Source: Bipolaris cookei | Taxonomy: Eukaryota > Ascomycota > Dothideomycetes > Pleosporales > Pleosporaceae | NCBI GenBank assembly: GCA_002286855.1 | Contig: NRSV01000012.1 | Coordinates: 310,001-374,000, forward strand | Direction of reading: 5' to 3' | DNA length: 64,000 nucleotides | In this document: in pieces, positions 33,065 to 45,000 of the stretch | Layout: every line of letters begins with the position of its first letter | Numbering within the stretch: the first letter of the stretch is position 1 | Made by a program: the position numbers and the translations under genes | Notes under the pieces: generated by a model | Told to the model about the DNA's origin: nothing | The model's input: only the letters and a program-made list of their open reading frames with translations | Databases searched by the model: none

Positions 33065-35058
33065 GTTCTTGGGCTAGTGAATGCAGTCGTCAAGGCGCTG
33101 CCCTTGAGTAGTGCTGCAATAGCGATTATACCAGGCGAGTAGACTGCTAACTAAGCTTTCTAAAATATGTGCAAAGAGCGTGTGGGTATGGGCACAAACG
33201 CCAAAAAAACCAATAGTCAGTGTTGTGGTAAACAAATTGGCTGTAGTTGGTGGGGCCAGGCAAGTGCCATGAGCTGAATGCTCTTGTGTTTGTTTACTAT
33301 TGCTAGTGACACTGAACGCGTTGGACAGTCAAGAGCCAGCAAGACGATAGACGGACAGGTAAAGGAGGGGCGGGTAGGTCTGTACTGGCAATTGAGACTG
33401 CAACTGCTCCCCTCCAAAAAGCTAACAAGTAGTTGGGTGCATACGATGAGGCGGTTATACAAGGGTTGGTGTGGAAGTATCATAAGTGGTAGGAGGGGAA
33501 ATTGGTGCACAGACGGACCCCGATGGAAGCGCGACCGAATGCAAACGCTGTCGCGGCAGGGCTCGCGTCGAGACGAGTTGCAGGCAGTGGCAACCCTCAT
33601 AGGTAAGAGCGCGTAGTAGATGCATAGTGTGCTCAAGAAGCAGTGGAAATGGCACGAATCTGGAACGATGGACGGGAAGCGTTGCTCGTCGTCCAAAAAT
33701 AAAACGAGAAGAATAGTTTACTTGGTTGGACAAATCGGAAAGTTTTAATTGTAAAAATCATAACGTTGAAAATGAAAACGTTTACCTCTCACCTGCCCAT
33801 CATGGGTGCATAAGACTGTGCCGTGTAGGATAAGAAGCGAGTTGTAGCTCCTACATTAAACCTTGCGACAATGCGTAGTCTTACACGTATGTCTAGTAAT
33901 CCCAGAACTCAAAAAAAATCTATTTCTGTACAAGACATACGCCAAAACCATAATGGCACGTGATTGCGCGTATTGCTGACATGGCATAAAGTGAAGTCAA
34001 AAATGGATCTGGAGCTCGACCCGCAGATCGCTCCCTTCCCAACTTAACGCACGGGACATGCCGTCGCGATCTCCATTCCTTGCTCGGGTTCATGGGTGCG
34101 CTGTACAACCGGGCCGGTCCTGGACACAAGCAAACAGGTAAAAGAAGGTTTGATTAACATGCGGAGTCGACTTTATTAGGGAAATATTGCATGTAGTGAT
34201 ATACCCCCAGCCCCACCCACCTGTTACAACACCACGCTTACTCTAGCCCTCTGCGATGCGTATCGTGAACGTGAGCACATACGCAGGGTGCAACGTAATT
34301 TACTGCATAGATGGACATAATCAATGTCAGGATAGTCGTATATCGGAAAATTATGCATTTTAAATTTTATTCATTGTTTACACAGCTCATACAGATGTAT
34401 ATATGCACGGTCAAAAACATGACATGATGATGTTGCCTGTGATGCGAACAAAAAAGCAGTGGGGCGTATATTCCTATCCCATTTTTTGCAAACATTACGG
34501 CCCAACATGGGAGATGTAAACCTTCCTCAAACACGCGTCCCACTCCGTCAGAAAACCTTCCTCATTGGTACAAACCCCAAAACAGAACAAACACGCAGCG
34601 ATTGGGTAAGAAAAACGCAAATCGAGTAAACACAAACACATACATCCCCCACTGCATACATGGTATACCTGATAGATACAGAGTCTGATCCAACCCAAGA
34701 CCGAGAAACATCCAAAACGACCAAGAGGTATACGCGCTCCAGACAAAGACAGAAATATGAAAGGGAAAAAAATGAAACCAAGTAGACGTAACATGAACAA
34801 GAAGAACACGCATGAAAAAAACGACATGTAAAACCCCCATACATGTCCCAGGGGTGTACTTTCCCATAAAAAACATGAATAACATGACAAGTCGTGACCA
34901 GAATGCTTTGCTCAGCCGTAGCAACCGTGCTCCCTGCAAGAGGTATACACCGAAACATCGGAGGGGAATTCTGTATAAGAGGGTAGAGATAATACAATAG
35001 AAGTGAAGTAAAGAGGCCGAAAGGGACTTCTGGAAGAAGCCGCGAACCGCAAGAGGAA
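33065..35058. other. Intergenic, about 2 kb
   Basis: Promoter and leader side of the kinase gene and 3' side of the zinc-finger gene. AT-rich in 33.7-35.0 kb. ORFs of up to 159 codons on the minus strand have no domain signal. Confidence 0.45.
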
Positions 35059-36579
35059 TTACGAGTGGGATTTTAGATCTTCTGCTCGTGGAGAGTGACT
35101 TTCGCGCTTCGTGTCGTTTTCGCCGACGACTTTTCCACAGCCTTTGACAAGAATGTGTCTCTGTAAAAATGCGTTAGCAGTCTGTTTACATAAACAATAA
35201 TACTTGTGCAAGAAAAAACTTACCTTGAGCGCATCTTTCCTCGAGAAACTCTTGTCACAGTGGTTGCAAGGGAAGGGCTTGACGGCGAGATGTATCCTCT
35301 TGTGACGCTTCAGATCGTGGTTCCTATTGAAACTCTGTGGACATTGATCACACTTGAATGGACGGTCGTTGGCAGTTGGTGGTTGGTGTTGGGGATGCCC
35401 CATGAAGTGTGGCATCTGCGCAGCGTGTCCACTGTTGAAACCAGGCATCATGCCTGGGTGTCCAACAAGTGCAAGGCCTCCGGCAGGGTTCTGAACGTTG
35501 GAAAAGACAGGCGCTTGGCCCGCTCCATACTGCAAAGATGGCCTTTGGTATTGGTAGGGAGAGTGCGCTGGGTTGTTGGATGGGATCGATGGGATCGATG
35601 GGATTGGGCCCTGCGACACAACTGGCGACATGCGCTGCATTGAACCGCCAGCGCTGATGGGGCTTTGCTGCTGACTCAAAGTTGGCGATGGTCCAGTCGA
35701 GTAGGGAAAGTTTGAGTGCTGGGGTGTTCCTGAGTTATGGTAGCTGTAGGTAGGGGTTGGGGGCTGAGGCGGCCTGAACGAGTCCTGGCTGAGAGCGGGC
35801 GACTGCTGTGGTCCCGAAGAGGAGACGGGTGTTTGATTACCCATCATTTGCTGATGGTGGTGATGCTGTGTAGATATGGAAGGCATGCTTGATCCGTTGG
35901 ACGAAGGCGTAAAAGGTGGAAGTTGCTGGGTCATTTCATATGGTGGCGGATTCAGCCCTTTACCTAGTGAGTCCTGTCGTCCGAGCTGGCCCTCACCACG
36001 CGATGGAGCGAACATACCTCCTCGGGCTTGTCCGTATTGGTTCTGCTGGTGATGCGCAGCCTGATAGCCATACTGCGCCGCTGATGCTTGCGCAGGCGGA
36101 GAGTACATGTATTGGCCGTTGGAATAGGCCATTGTTGTAGAATATTGTGAGCCAGCTGTCGAAACTCCGGTTGAGCTTATCACGTCACTGTGATTAGTGT
36201 TTGGCGGAGTCAGGAGGTTGCCAACGCTGGCAATAGTGACTGGAGCCTGTTGCGATTGTGAAGCGGTAACAGTGTTGCTGAAAGGATATTTGTGCATCGG
36301 TGGCGGTGGCAGCTCAAAACTGCCGAGTTGCTGGGCGTGAGGTCTCCGCGCTGCAAAGCTAGGAGGCGCACCCATTGGGTCAGACCCAGGATGCATGGAA
36401 GACGGATGAGCCACGGCAGCAGCCACGTTGGCGGTTGTGTCCCGGGTAGGTCTTATTGACCTACCTGCTTCGGATGGAGGAAAACTTGGGGAATATTGCA
36501 GCGGTGACGCTACAAATGACTGAGTGGTGTAGTGGTCAGAATTAGACCAATACGGACCACGTAAAGGCTGCGAGTCCAC
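35059..36579 (-). CDS. C2H2 zinc-finger transcription factor
   Basis: Exon 1 is 35224-36579 and exon 2 is 35059-35160; the 63-nt intron (GTAAGT, branch CTAAC, TTTACAG) falls inside the second zinc finger and splicing joins FSRKDALK to RHILVKGCGK in frame; 485 residues. The first about 390 residues are low-complexity, rich in Gln, Pro, Ser, Tyr and His (QNQYGQARGG, HHHHQQMMGN), as in activation domains. The DNA-binding part has two fingers: FKCDQCPQSFNRNHDLKRHKRIH and FPCNHCDKSFSRKDALKRHI ending in Cys rather than the second His (HILVKGC). I do not assign it to a named regulator. A gene-free stretch of about 12.7 kb lies upstream of its start, as is often seen with developmental regulators. 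Confidence 0.88.
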   Translation of the reverse strand: MDSQPLRGPYWSNSDHYTTQSFVASPLQYSPSFPPSEAGRSIRPTRDTTANVAAAVAHPSSMHPGSDPMGAPPSFAARRPHAQQLGSFELPPPPMHKYPFSNTVTASQSQQAPVTIASVGNLLTPPNTNHSDVISSTGVSTAGSQYSTTMAYSNGQYMYSPPAQASAAQYGYQAAHHQQNQYGQARGGMFAPSRGEGQLGRQDSLGKGLNPPPYEMTQQLPPFTPSSNGSSMPSISTQHHHHQQMMGNQTPVSSSGPQQSPALSQDSFRPPQPPTPTYSYHNSGTPQHSNFPYSTGPSPTLSQQQSPISAGGSMQRMSPVVSQGPIPSIPSIPSNNPAHSPYQYQRPSLQYGAGQAPVFSNVQNPAGGLALVGHPGMMPGFNSGHAAQMPHFMGHPQHQPPTANDRPFKCDQCPQSFNRNHDLKRHKRIHLAVKPFPCNHCDKSFSRKDALKVSFFLHKYYCLCKQTANAFLQRHILVKGCGKVVGENDTKRESHSPRAEDLKSHS

Positions 36580-37551
36580 GGAGGGTAATAGGCAGCTTGA
36601 AGCTCAAGGGCGTAGTGGGGAAAGCTAGGGGCTCAAGTCCAAAGGGGACAAAGAGCTGGTGATAGACAGGCAGTGAAAGAACAGGGGACTTGTAGAAAGA
36701 GCCCCTCTAAAGTACACAAATATCCTGTCGGTCTGTAGAATGGCAATGGTGCGCCGGTTCTAGTCTGTCGATGTGTCCAAGCTCTTTCGAAATGCTGCAA
36801 TAGAAACGAGTGGTCCGAGCAACGGTACCTGCGCTGATTGAGGCAAACGGTAATACCAAAGTACGCGGGTCTGGCCGTAGGAATTTTACCAAGTCTCAGT
36901 CGCTGCGACTTGTTAGTGCTGCTCGTCGTCTCAGATCGAGGAGTGAGGGCGTACAAGAGAGCAAAAGCAGATTCTCGTGGAACTGTGGCTGATGTCTAAC
37001 ACGAAGTGTTTGGTAGGGCCCGGTTTCCTGGTTGCTCAGATGTAGTGCTACCTGGGCTGTCACACAGTATCTGTGTATGAAGGTTTTGGGTTCAATGACA
37101 GTGGCTCATGTGCTCTGACTGTGCTGGTGTTGTTGTCCGACACTGATTGGGGAATGCTCCGGGTTGGCACTGTGTTCTCCGTTGGTACTTGGATCCAAGG
37201 CTGTGGATAGCGGCGTGTGATTCCAGATGAGGATGGAGACGATAGAAGGCTGTTACAACCAGCGTACTCTGCAGCAGCGTTGCAAGAGGCTGTGTTGTAC
37301 GTTGGAGAGATGTGATGCACTGATGCTTTCGCAGGCAACAAAGGCGAGCCTTGTCAAGTGCTTAGCGGTGGTGGTGGTGATGGTGGAGATGGAGGCGTGT
37401 GGAGTGGCGATCACTCCTTGTTAAGCTCAAGACCTGGGCGCCCTAGGAAGGAGCGATGGCGGAGAAGGCTGGAACCTGGGTGGACTAAGAAGGCTTTGTT
37501 ACCGCGAGCGAGTGGAGAGTGCTGGGTCTTTACGTATATGTACGGCAGGCT

Positions 37552-37586
37552 AGGGTTGTCAGGGTTGTCAGGGTTGTCAGGGTTGG
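37552..37586. repeat. Short tandem repeat, 9-nt unit
   Basis: AGGGTTGTC is repeated three times and followed by a partial fourth unit. Confidence 0.9.
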
Positions 37587-40500
37587 TGGGCTCGCGTGGC
37601 TGACTGGCGCACTGGGGCTTTTGCACTATCAAGGGCTCAACCAGGCGATAGGGACCGTCCAAGCCTTTTGAGGATGATCTGGATCGGGATGGGAGATGAA
37701 GAATCAGCCCAAAAGCCAGCCTCAGGTGAGGGTGCGGGAGCGCTACTCACAGACGCACTTTGTCACAATAAGGCAATGCAAACGAGGCACGGCAGAAGCA
37801 ATGCGACGAATGAATAATAAACCCACACCGTTCAGACTCAATTTAGAGAGCTAGACGAACATGGGGCCGCACACAGCAATGCATGACCAGGGGGGTGAAA
37901 GCACCTACCATAGCCAGACCCTGTCGGCAGACCATCTGTCGGAGTAAGTCCTGCTGGCGTGCGGGACGGCTTGGACCAGCAAAGTGGGCGAGCTCATGGC
38001 TTGCGCCGGACCGCAGAGCGAATGGACGTTCTGTCAGCACGTTCACTAATATTGGTGATGATGCTGGATGATGGTCACTATGATGGGCAGCGCAGGTTGC
38101 CGGGGGGGGCCGGCGTGAGGGAGATTGTTTGATGCTGGCATAAGACGACGGGCGGGTGGCGCGAGTGGACAGATTGGATGGACATGCGGCTCTCCTGACC
38201 CAGGCTTGCGGCACGACAAGAGACAGACACACGGCGGAGTGCTTTTGTCTCCCCCTCCCCCCAGTACCAAGGGTCAGGAGCACCCCCAGAGCGAGTGTAA
38301 TGTGCGTCGGGACTGGCGCCAAGGTGACCTGGGAGAGCCTGATGACGCACGGACACGGTCTGGCCCAAGGAGCGCCCGGAGGGGTGGTCAGAGGGACAAA
38401 GCCAAAACTCTACGACAACCCTTCCCCCCATTTGCTTAAGCCCACCGTTTGTGAAGGGCCAATGGCCGTTAGCAAGCAGTGCTACCAGAGTTAGGCAGAA
38501 GGATCGCCGTGATGTGCAGATGGGGGCATGGGAGCGCTAGGCGAGTGGACAGGAGCGCTCCAGTCTGTAGCAGACGCCGGCCATCCATGACGCTGCACAA
38601 TCAATCCCAAGGGCTCAGCGTCAACGACGGTGGGTATGGGTGTGTGTGTCTGGCGAGCGAGAAACAAAGTGCAGCTGGAGGATACGCATCCCTGCGGGTG
38701 CTCCAGTTCGGCGACCAGACCTGCGGCCGTGCTTTTACCGCTTTCTCATGTTAGCTGACGAAATGGCGCTGTGGAAAACGGGCCCAGCGCTAGCCGAGAT
38801 GGAGCATGACGGCCAGCTGCACATGATGGAAGTGATGGGCTGCCGAAGACGCTTGAGCATGTGTGTTTCGAGGTAAGATGGGGTGGGTGTATGGATGCCA
38901 AGCAGCCGATCGACGCGATACCCGTTCCCTGTAGACTATAGGGTAGGGATGATGGGAAAAGACATGAATTGCGGAGCCATTGCATGAGGGTCGAAGCGTC
39001 ATTGCGGAAGGCTGGTGATGGCGTCGAGAGCGAAGCCATTGGGCGGAGCAGCCGTGGGCGACGGTCTAAAATTAGGCGAAGTGGTATATTGCTTAGGGCA
39101 CGTGTGCGCCTGCAAAGGGCAAGGTGGAATAAGCAGTAGCCTGGGTCCCTGCCCGCCTCAATCTCGTCCCTCACCACTCGCAGCCCAGTGCCGTCGTAAA
39201 TTCTTCCTAGATGGGCGCCTTTCCACGTGGAGGTGCATTGGCTGTACGTTTCCGGCCCATTGTTTTTGCGCGCGTCTGCTGCCGTCGCCTGGGGGGCCTG
39301 CGATGGGATTGGTGCTGGCGCGGCCAACAGCAGCCAACAGCGACAGACTGCCGGTCACTGCGCAGGCACACACACGCCCGTCACTGCTGGCCTTGTACCC
39401 ACCTGTAATGCTGTTGGTGGTGGTGGTGGTGCTGCTGCTGCTGCTCGAGGCATGCATATACCTGTCACTTTGTCCATGTGCTGTGCAGTCAAGTCAAGGC
39501 TGCATGCAGTAGGTGCAGCCCGTCTCGCCAAAGGGCCTTTCCCGGCGGCCTGGTTTGACCAGCTGGCGGAACAAGAGAGGAACAAGGAACCGGGGACGAC
39601 TCCGCGGTCGATCCGACTCTGGGTTCGTCTGGATAATGGCAGGCCCCGTGCTGGCGCTGGAAGGCTGATGCCACAGACCATTGTTTTGGGGCAGCCGCTG
39701 CGACGACTAGCTCAGGCGTGCTGCAGGGCCAAGCGCACACAGATGGCGTAGCCGCGGTCCTTGTCCGGCTCCTCGTACACTTTCGGGTTGCCGTGGGCGT
39801 CGCAACGTGGGCAAGCCCTGCCAATGCCTAAGTATGTATATACTATACGATTATGTACGTACATAGTTGCCTGTGTATAAATGAACAGATAGACGTATCC
39901 AAGCACACGCACACGCCCATGCATCCGCCTATGCTGGGGATGCCGGATATTGACAGGGGCAGTGCAGCCGGGTGTTGCAACAAAGGTAAAAAAGAAAACA
40001 ATACATGTCCAGGGCTGCGCAGCGCATTGCATCGCACGCAAGACGGCATGCTCCCTTTCATCTCTCAGCGTGTTTTGTCACTGTGATGGGGATGCGAGGT
40101 TGGGTCAAATCCTGGACGTCTGCAGCCAATCACCTACTCGAATAAGCGAGACCGGAGTAGGTTTCCTGATTCGCTTGATCGGCCTGTACCAACACACACC
40201 CACCCATTCCCTCGCCCTCCCTCTCCCACCTGCAACGCTCTTGACGGCTGGACAAGGGCCTGGAGCCTTGGGCGCCGGCACCCTTTCAACGCATCGTCTC
40301 GCTTGGCTGCTTCAACGCGCTTGTTTGCATCTGCTGCAGAGTACAGTACGAGTACAGTAGAGTGTGTACTATGGACGCATCTGCACGCTCTCGCTCCAAC
40401 CAGGCAGCCAGGCAGCCAGTGCCCCCCAACGCCCTGGACAAGTCCGAACCCCACTACTACACATCGTCATGTCATCATCCGCCCGCCTGTCACCAGCCTT

Positions 40501-40606
40501 GCACGCCCCGTCTGAATGACTGCTCGCTCGACTGCCTCCTACGGCCGCCAGCTAGTACGTGGGCGTTTGCACTCACACGGCGCCGCCAGCTCGTCACATC
40601 GCTGCC

Positions 40607-40632
40607 ACCTCCCTCCCTCCCTCCCTCCCTCC
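40607..40632. repeat. Tetranucleotide repeat (CTCC)n
   Basis: About six perfect CTCC/CCCT units inside a pyrimidine-rich stretch, of the kind found in fungal promoters. Confidence 0.85.
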
Positions 40633-42000
40633 ACCATGCCTCCCGACGTGACGGCCTTCCCCTCCCCCCTAATCGGCCACCCGTCAAGCCAGATCAACGG
40701 CCTCCCCCGCCGAGCTGGCTACGCTAGAGGTCCCGCCCGTTCTACCCTACCGATCTCTCTGCACAAGCGTCTCAGGCGTTCGGGGTGCCCGTGGCCCCAC
40801 ATCTCTCTAGCCCTTGATAACACGCGGGTTGCAAGACCCAACTCAGCGTCTGGCTCTAGCGTAACCAACTGGGCCCCCTTCCCCGTCACGGCCAAGCCCA
40901 CCCATCCCAGGTCCGGAGTCTTGTTCCTCTAGCCGACGACACCTGCCTGCGCCCATGACGCCCACGACGCCCTAACCGCCCCCCTGGATCTCCGTTGACG
41001 CACTGCTTGAATTGCCAGAAGCAAAACCGCTCTCGGTCTCGCTTCGCTTCCAGTCCGCATCCGAAGGCTGCGGCGGCCACGTTGTGAGCCGCACCTCCTC
41101 ACCCACCGCCCGCAAGCCCACCCGCCTCAGCACAGTCATGGCAGCCAACGCGCTGGGCTTCACCAGTGCACTTCTTTTCAAGCCGTCTGCAGCCTCCTCA
41201 AGAACGGCTCCAGGGCCCATTGCTTATACACGGGCCGTCATCACCATCACAATCGCCATTCTCACTCCGTGTGTGTAAATGTGTGTTGCTTGTTGTGTTT
41301 GCGGCCGTGGCCTGGTCACGGGTCACACCGGCCAAGGGAGTATATTGCACCAGTCAGACTGGCCGGCGTGTTGACAATTACCTGCTTGCATGACTGAGTC
41401 GCTGTGAAATGACGTCCTGTACCCCCCACGTTACTAAAGTTTCCAGCTCTGGACTCAATAGCTTCGTCTCCTGCGTGATGCAGCCGAAAGAAAACAACCC
41501 AAGGTTTGGGCCTCAAGATTTCCACTACCAATTCGCGACTAGGGCCAGGGCTCGGGTTCACCTCGCCAACCCCTGCTCTACTGAACTCGACCTGTGTCAA
41601 ACTACGTTTAGGCCAGCTCCCACCAACCTGCATACTTGTTTTGTCGCTTCTAACCGCTCTGGAACGCTTCCAACACGGCCATAATATGATTACTAGTCTT
41701 GATCAGCCCGCTCACGAGCGCTAGTTTCAATCCCTTCTCTATCCTGGACCGAGTGGCAGCATGCTTCCACTGCCGCGCAGGCCGCCCGGCTCAGCCTGGC
41801 CTCTCTCTCCCTTTTCCCCTCAACTGCCGGCAAAAACTCGCCGCACGCCTGCTGATTCCCCCGAGCAAAAGCTGCGTACTTGTCCATTACGTTCATGTTG
41901 GAGTCAAGGCCATGCCGCGAATGCAAGCCCAAGCTTTGTATGTGCCGGCATCGCATCCGGTCTGCTAAGACTGTACCTGCATCAAAGGCATACCTTCAGC

Positions 42001-45000
42001 CATACGTCTGTGTGGCGGACGCCATCATCTCAACTCCGCACCCAGGATCTCGCTGATCTTTGCCAGCCACCTTGTTCTTTGCCTGAACCAAGACGCACCA
42101 CTTATTATGCCCGCTAAGCTAAACGCCCGCAAAAGCCTTCCCGTCTGGAAAGTGCGCCACTGATCGATGATGTACACAGGGTACACCGTTGTACGATATT
42201 TTGCTGTCGTCGGAGGATAATCCGCTTTGGTCACCAGTTGACTGCCGTTGCCGAGTCTTTTGCCCACTTCCGGACGGTCCAGCCAGAAGACGGCCATTCC
42301 TGACTCGCCCATGCAAGTTTTGTTCCATCATGGGTCCAAAGAACACCTGATGAGTTGCATCTAGATGAGGTGCACAGGTGCGGAGTGGAGGGGCGCTGAC
42401 ACAATATCTGTCAACAAAATAACATGCACAAGTGAGACGTTATTCGCCCAAACATGTAGTAGTCGCTTGGCTGTCGGTCATCAAGGCGACAGCCAAATCC
42501 TTCTCGGCTGTTCGTGCATCCATATTGGTGGACAAGCGCGCAGTCTACAAAATCTCCGCCAATGGTCTGGGTCGGCATTCCCAAGGCCGACCAGCACTCC
42601 ACACGCTGCCGGGTAGCCTAGACCAATCACAAGCAGTCCGTATCCCTCTCTCCGTTTCATCCATCCATTCTCGTAAAAAGGTGCATACCCTGACGCTATA
42701 CTCTCAGTACTATCTCGAAGAAGCTCATCTACTCGTACTCTACGCACGCGCGCACGCAGCCCCATCGCACTGGAGCGTGGTTGGACTACGCTTAGGGCGA
42801 GGCGAGATAATATCAAACCAACCTGACCTGGTGCTACAACTCACTTTGCATATGCAAGAAGGGCCCAACTAATCCAATCAGCGAAAACAGTTTTTTTGCT
42901 TTTTCCGTTTCTGTCACCGTTTTGCAATCTTCCCATGCTTCCTCAACAAGTCATGTCTCAGTCTGCCGGGTGAAAATTGCTCGGCTGCCTCGTGAGAACG
43001 CATACCTGTCACTGAGTGTAACATTATTAGAGTTGGCTGCTTATGTGTGGCAGCTACAAGGAAATTGCCGTGCTGTGATGATTACATATCTACATAAGCA
43101 ATGGTACTCCTTGCGAGATCGCCAGTCCCATGTACCAGTATCCAAAGACGGCTGCTTGTGATTACTGCGGCTTACATTTGACGTGCAGCAAGGTTAGCCC
43201 CAAACACGATGGCTACAACCAGAGCACGCCGTCTGACCTCCATCCACGCCTTGGCACTAGTTGGTCCCGGCTACTCGGGGGCCATTTTGGCCCTGCTTTC
43301 GCTTGGTATGCTTGTTTGTGAGAATGGCTGGCTTTCGTTGTTGCAACTCACTCACCGTCGGGTGTCAAGTAGAGAAGGATTGCCAAGAAACACGGCACAC
43401 AATCATCAAGTGGGCTTGCGGCGGCGGCGGGCGCGTTGAGCGCACTACTGTGTAGATGGCGCTTCGGAAGGTGGCTCTGTCCAATGCAAGCTGTCCTGCT
43501 TCATCCCCATTAGAACAAAGCGCTTTTTTCATTCTTTGAATCTTTGGCGATTGCGAATACCAATGACTACGGCGTCCCATAATTGGAACAGGCAAAGCAA
43601 CAAAGTCGGTCTTTCCCGGTGGTATCCCGTATAGAGAGGTGAGCTGATGGACTGTGCTGCTTGGCGACTACAGATGAAACTTTCCGCACGCAGTTTGTCA
43701 CTCAATAGGCTATGACAAACTTTGATGCTGATGAGGGGCCAGACCGATAAGAGCTCTTTTCGGGTCTCCTTCATGCCACAAGAGGGAGTAAGAGTCCCTT
43801 TTCGGCTTTATAGAGAAGTCAGAAGACTAGCTACTCCGCTTGAACACAAGATACTAGTCTTGATAACCTTGCCCAGTTTCTAACTAATACATGTGTGGAG
43901 TGTGTATGTACACTCAGCTTACATCCGCGGTGTTTCGGACTTTGAGAAAAAGAGACGCCAATTTGGTACTCTCTCGATTTGCTCAGACGAGGATACAACA
44001 ACAGTGGAGCCCGGAGCAACTGATCAAGCAAGTTTTTTCTTTCTTACTTACTTTTGCTTTGATATCCACAGTCTGTCTCACTTTGCTAAGAATATGCATA
44101 TCTGTATTGATCATCTGCGCTCGCGTCTTTGGATAGAAGAAGCAGGATGGGGCGTAAGTGCCCAGTTTGAATGGATGCGGGCTTACCTGAGCGGAGTCGA
44201 CAATGTTACAGTCACACTTGACTTACTGTAACAGAATTCAACGTCACAGGACCCAGTCTCGCATCGATCTGTACGTTGAACACGTGTCTAGCTTGTCTGG
44301 TGATACTGAAGAGTTGCAGCGTTATCAGCAACTTGTTCATCGAGTTCCTCCGTCTAGATCGGATCGCCACTTATTCCAATCAGAAGACGAGAACGTATTT
44401 GGAATCGAGCATTACCTAGCCTGAGGCGAGATACCGAGTTACCGCTCTGGCATCGACTATCCGAATCTCAGCACGATCAGATTTCATAGCGAGACCGATC
44501 GAGTTGCGTCAGGCTGAACTTGTCTGGCATGCTATGCATCCATCGTGACACACATACACGAAGGCCTTACAGGGGGGGATTCTGTTATCGCTTGTAGAGC
44601 GGTGCTGACCATTAGGCCCCCTCCCCACTCCGAGTTAACGCTTGCCCTTGCATCGCGTTTACGTACTTGCCGAATCAAGTTTGTAATACGAAGAAAAGTA
44701 GGCAGACACTTCACGTTAGCCGTAAGCGCTGGTAGTGATTGCCGTATGTTATTCTGGCGTTTGGATGGCAGGTGAGTGTGCTGATTGTCTTTAGACTCAA
44801 CCTTTTTTTTTGCCTTATTTAGCTGTCTGTCATGAAAGATGGATCTGACGTAGTGTGGGAGCTTTAATGTTGAATTAATTTCGACTCCAATAGGGTTTAT
44901 TGCGGTTTTCAGTATGTTTTTTTTTTCGTGTAAATTATTGTAAGAGAACAGGCTGGTAGGCTCATAGCTGCGCTTGTTGGACTTGGAACGTCACATTCTA

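Larger units (their letters stand above)
36580..42000. other. Gene-poor spacer, GC-rich part
   Basis: No gene recognised on either strand; ORFs up to 193 codons are chance products of the GC-rich sequence. Contains a 9-nt tandem repeat (37552-37586), a TGG/TGC-rich patch (about 39415-39448) and a CTCC run (40607-40632). It may hold a long leader and distal control elements of the zinc-finger gene, which starts at its left end. Confidence 0.45.

Noticed and set aside
38746..39327. Minus-strand ORF of 193 codons in the GC-rich spacer
   Set aside because: Composition follows local GC content; no domain, no plausible start context, and overlapping long ORFs in other frames.
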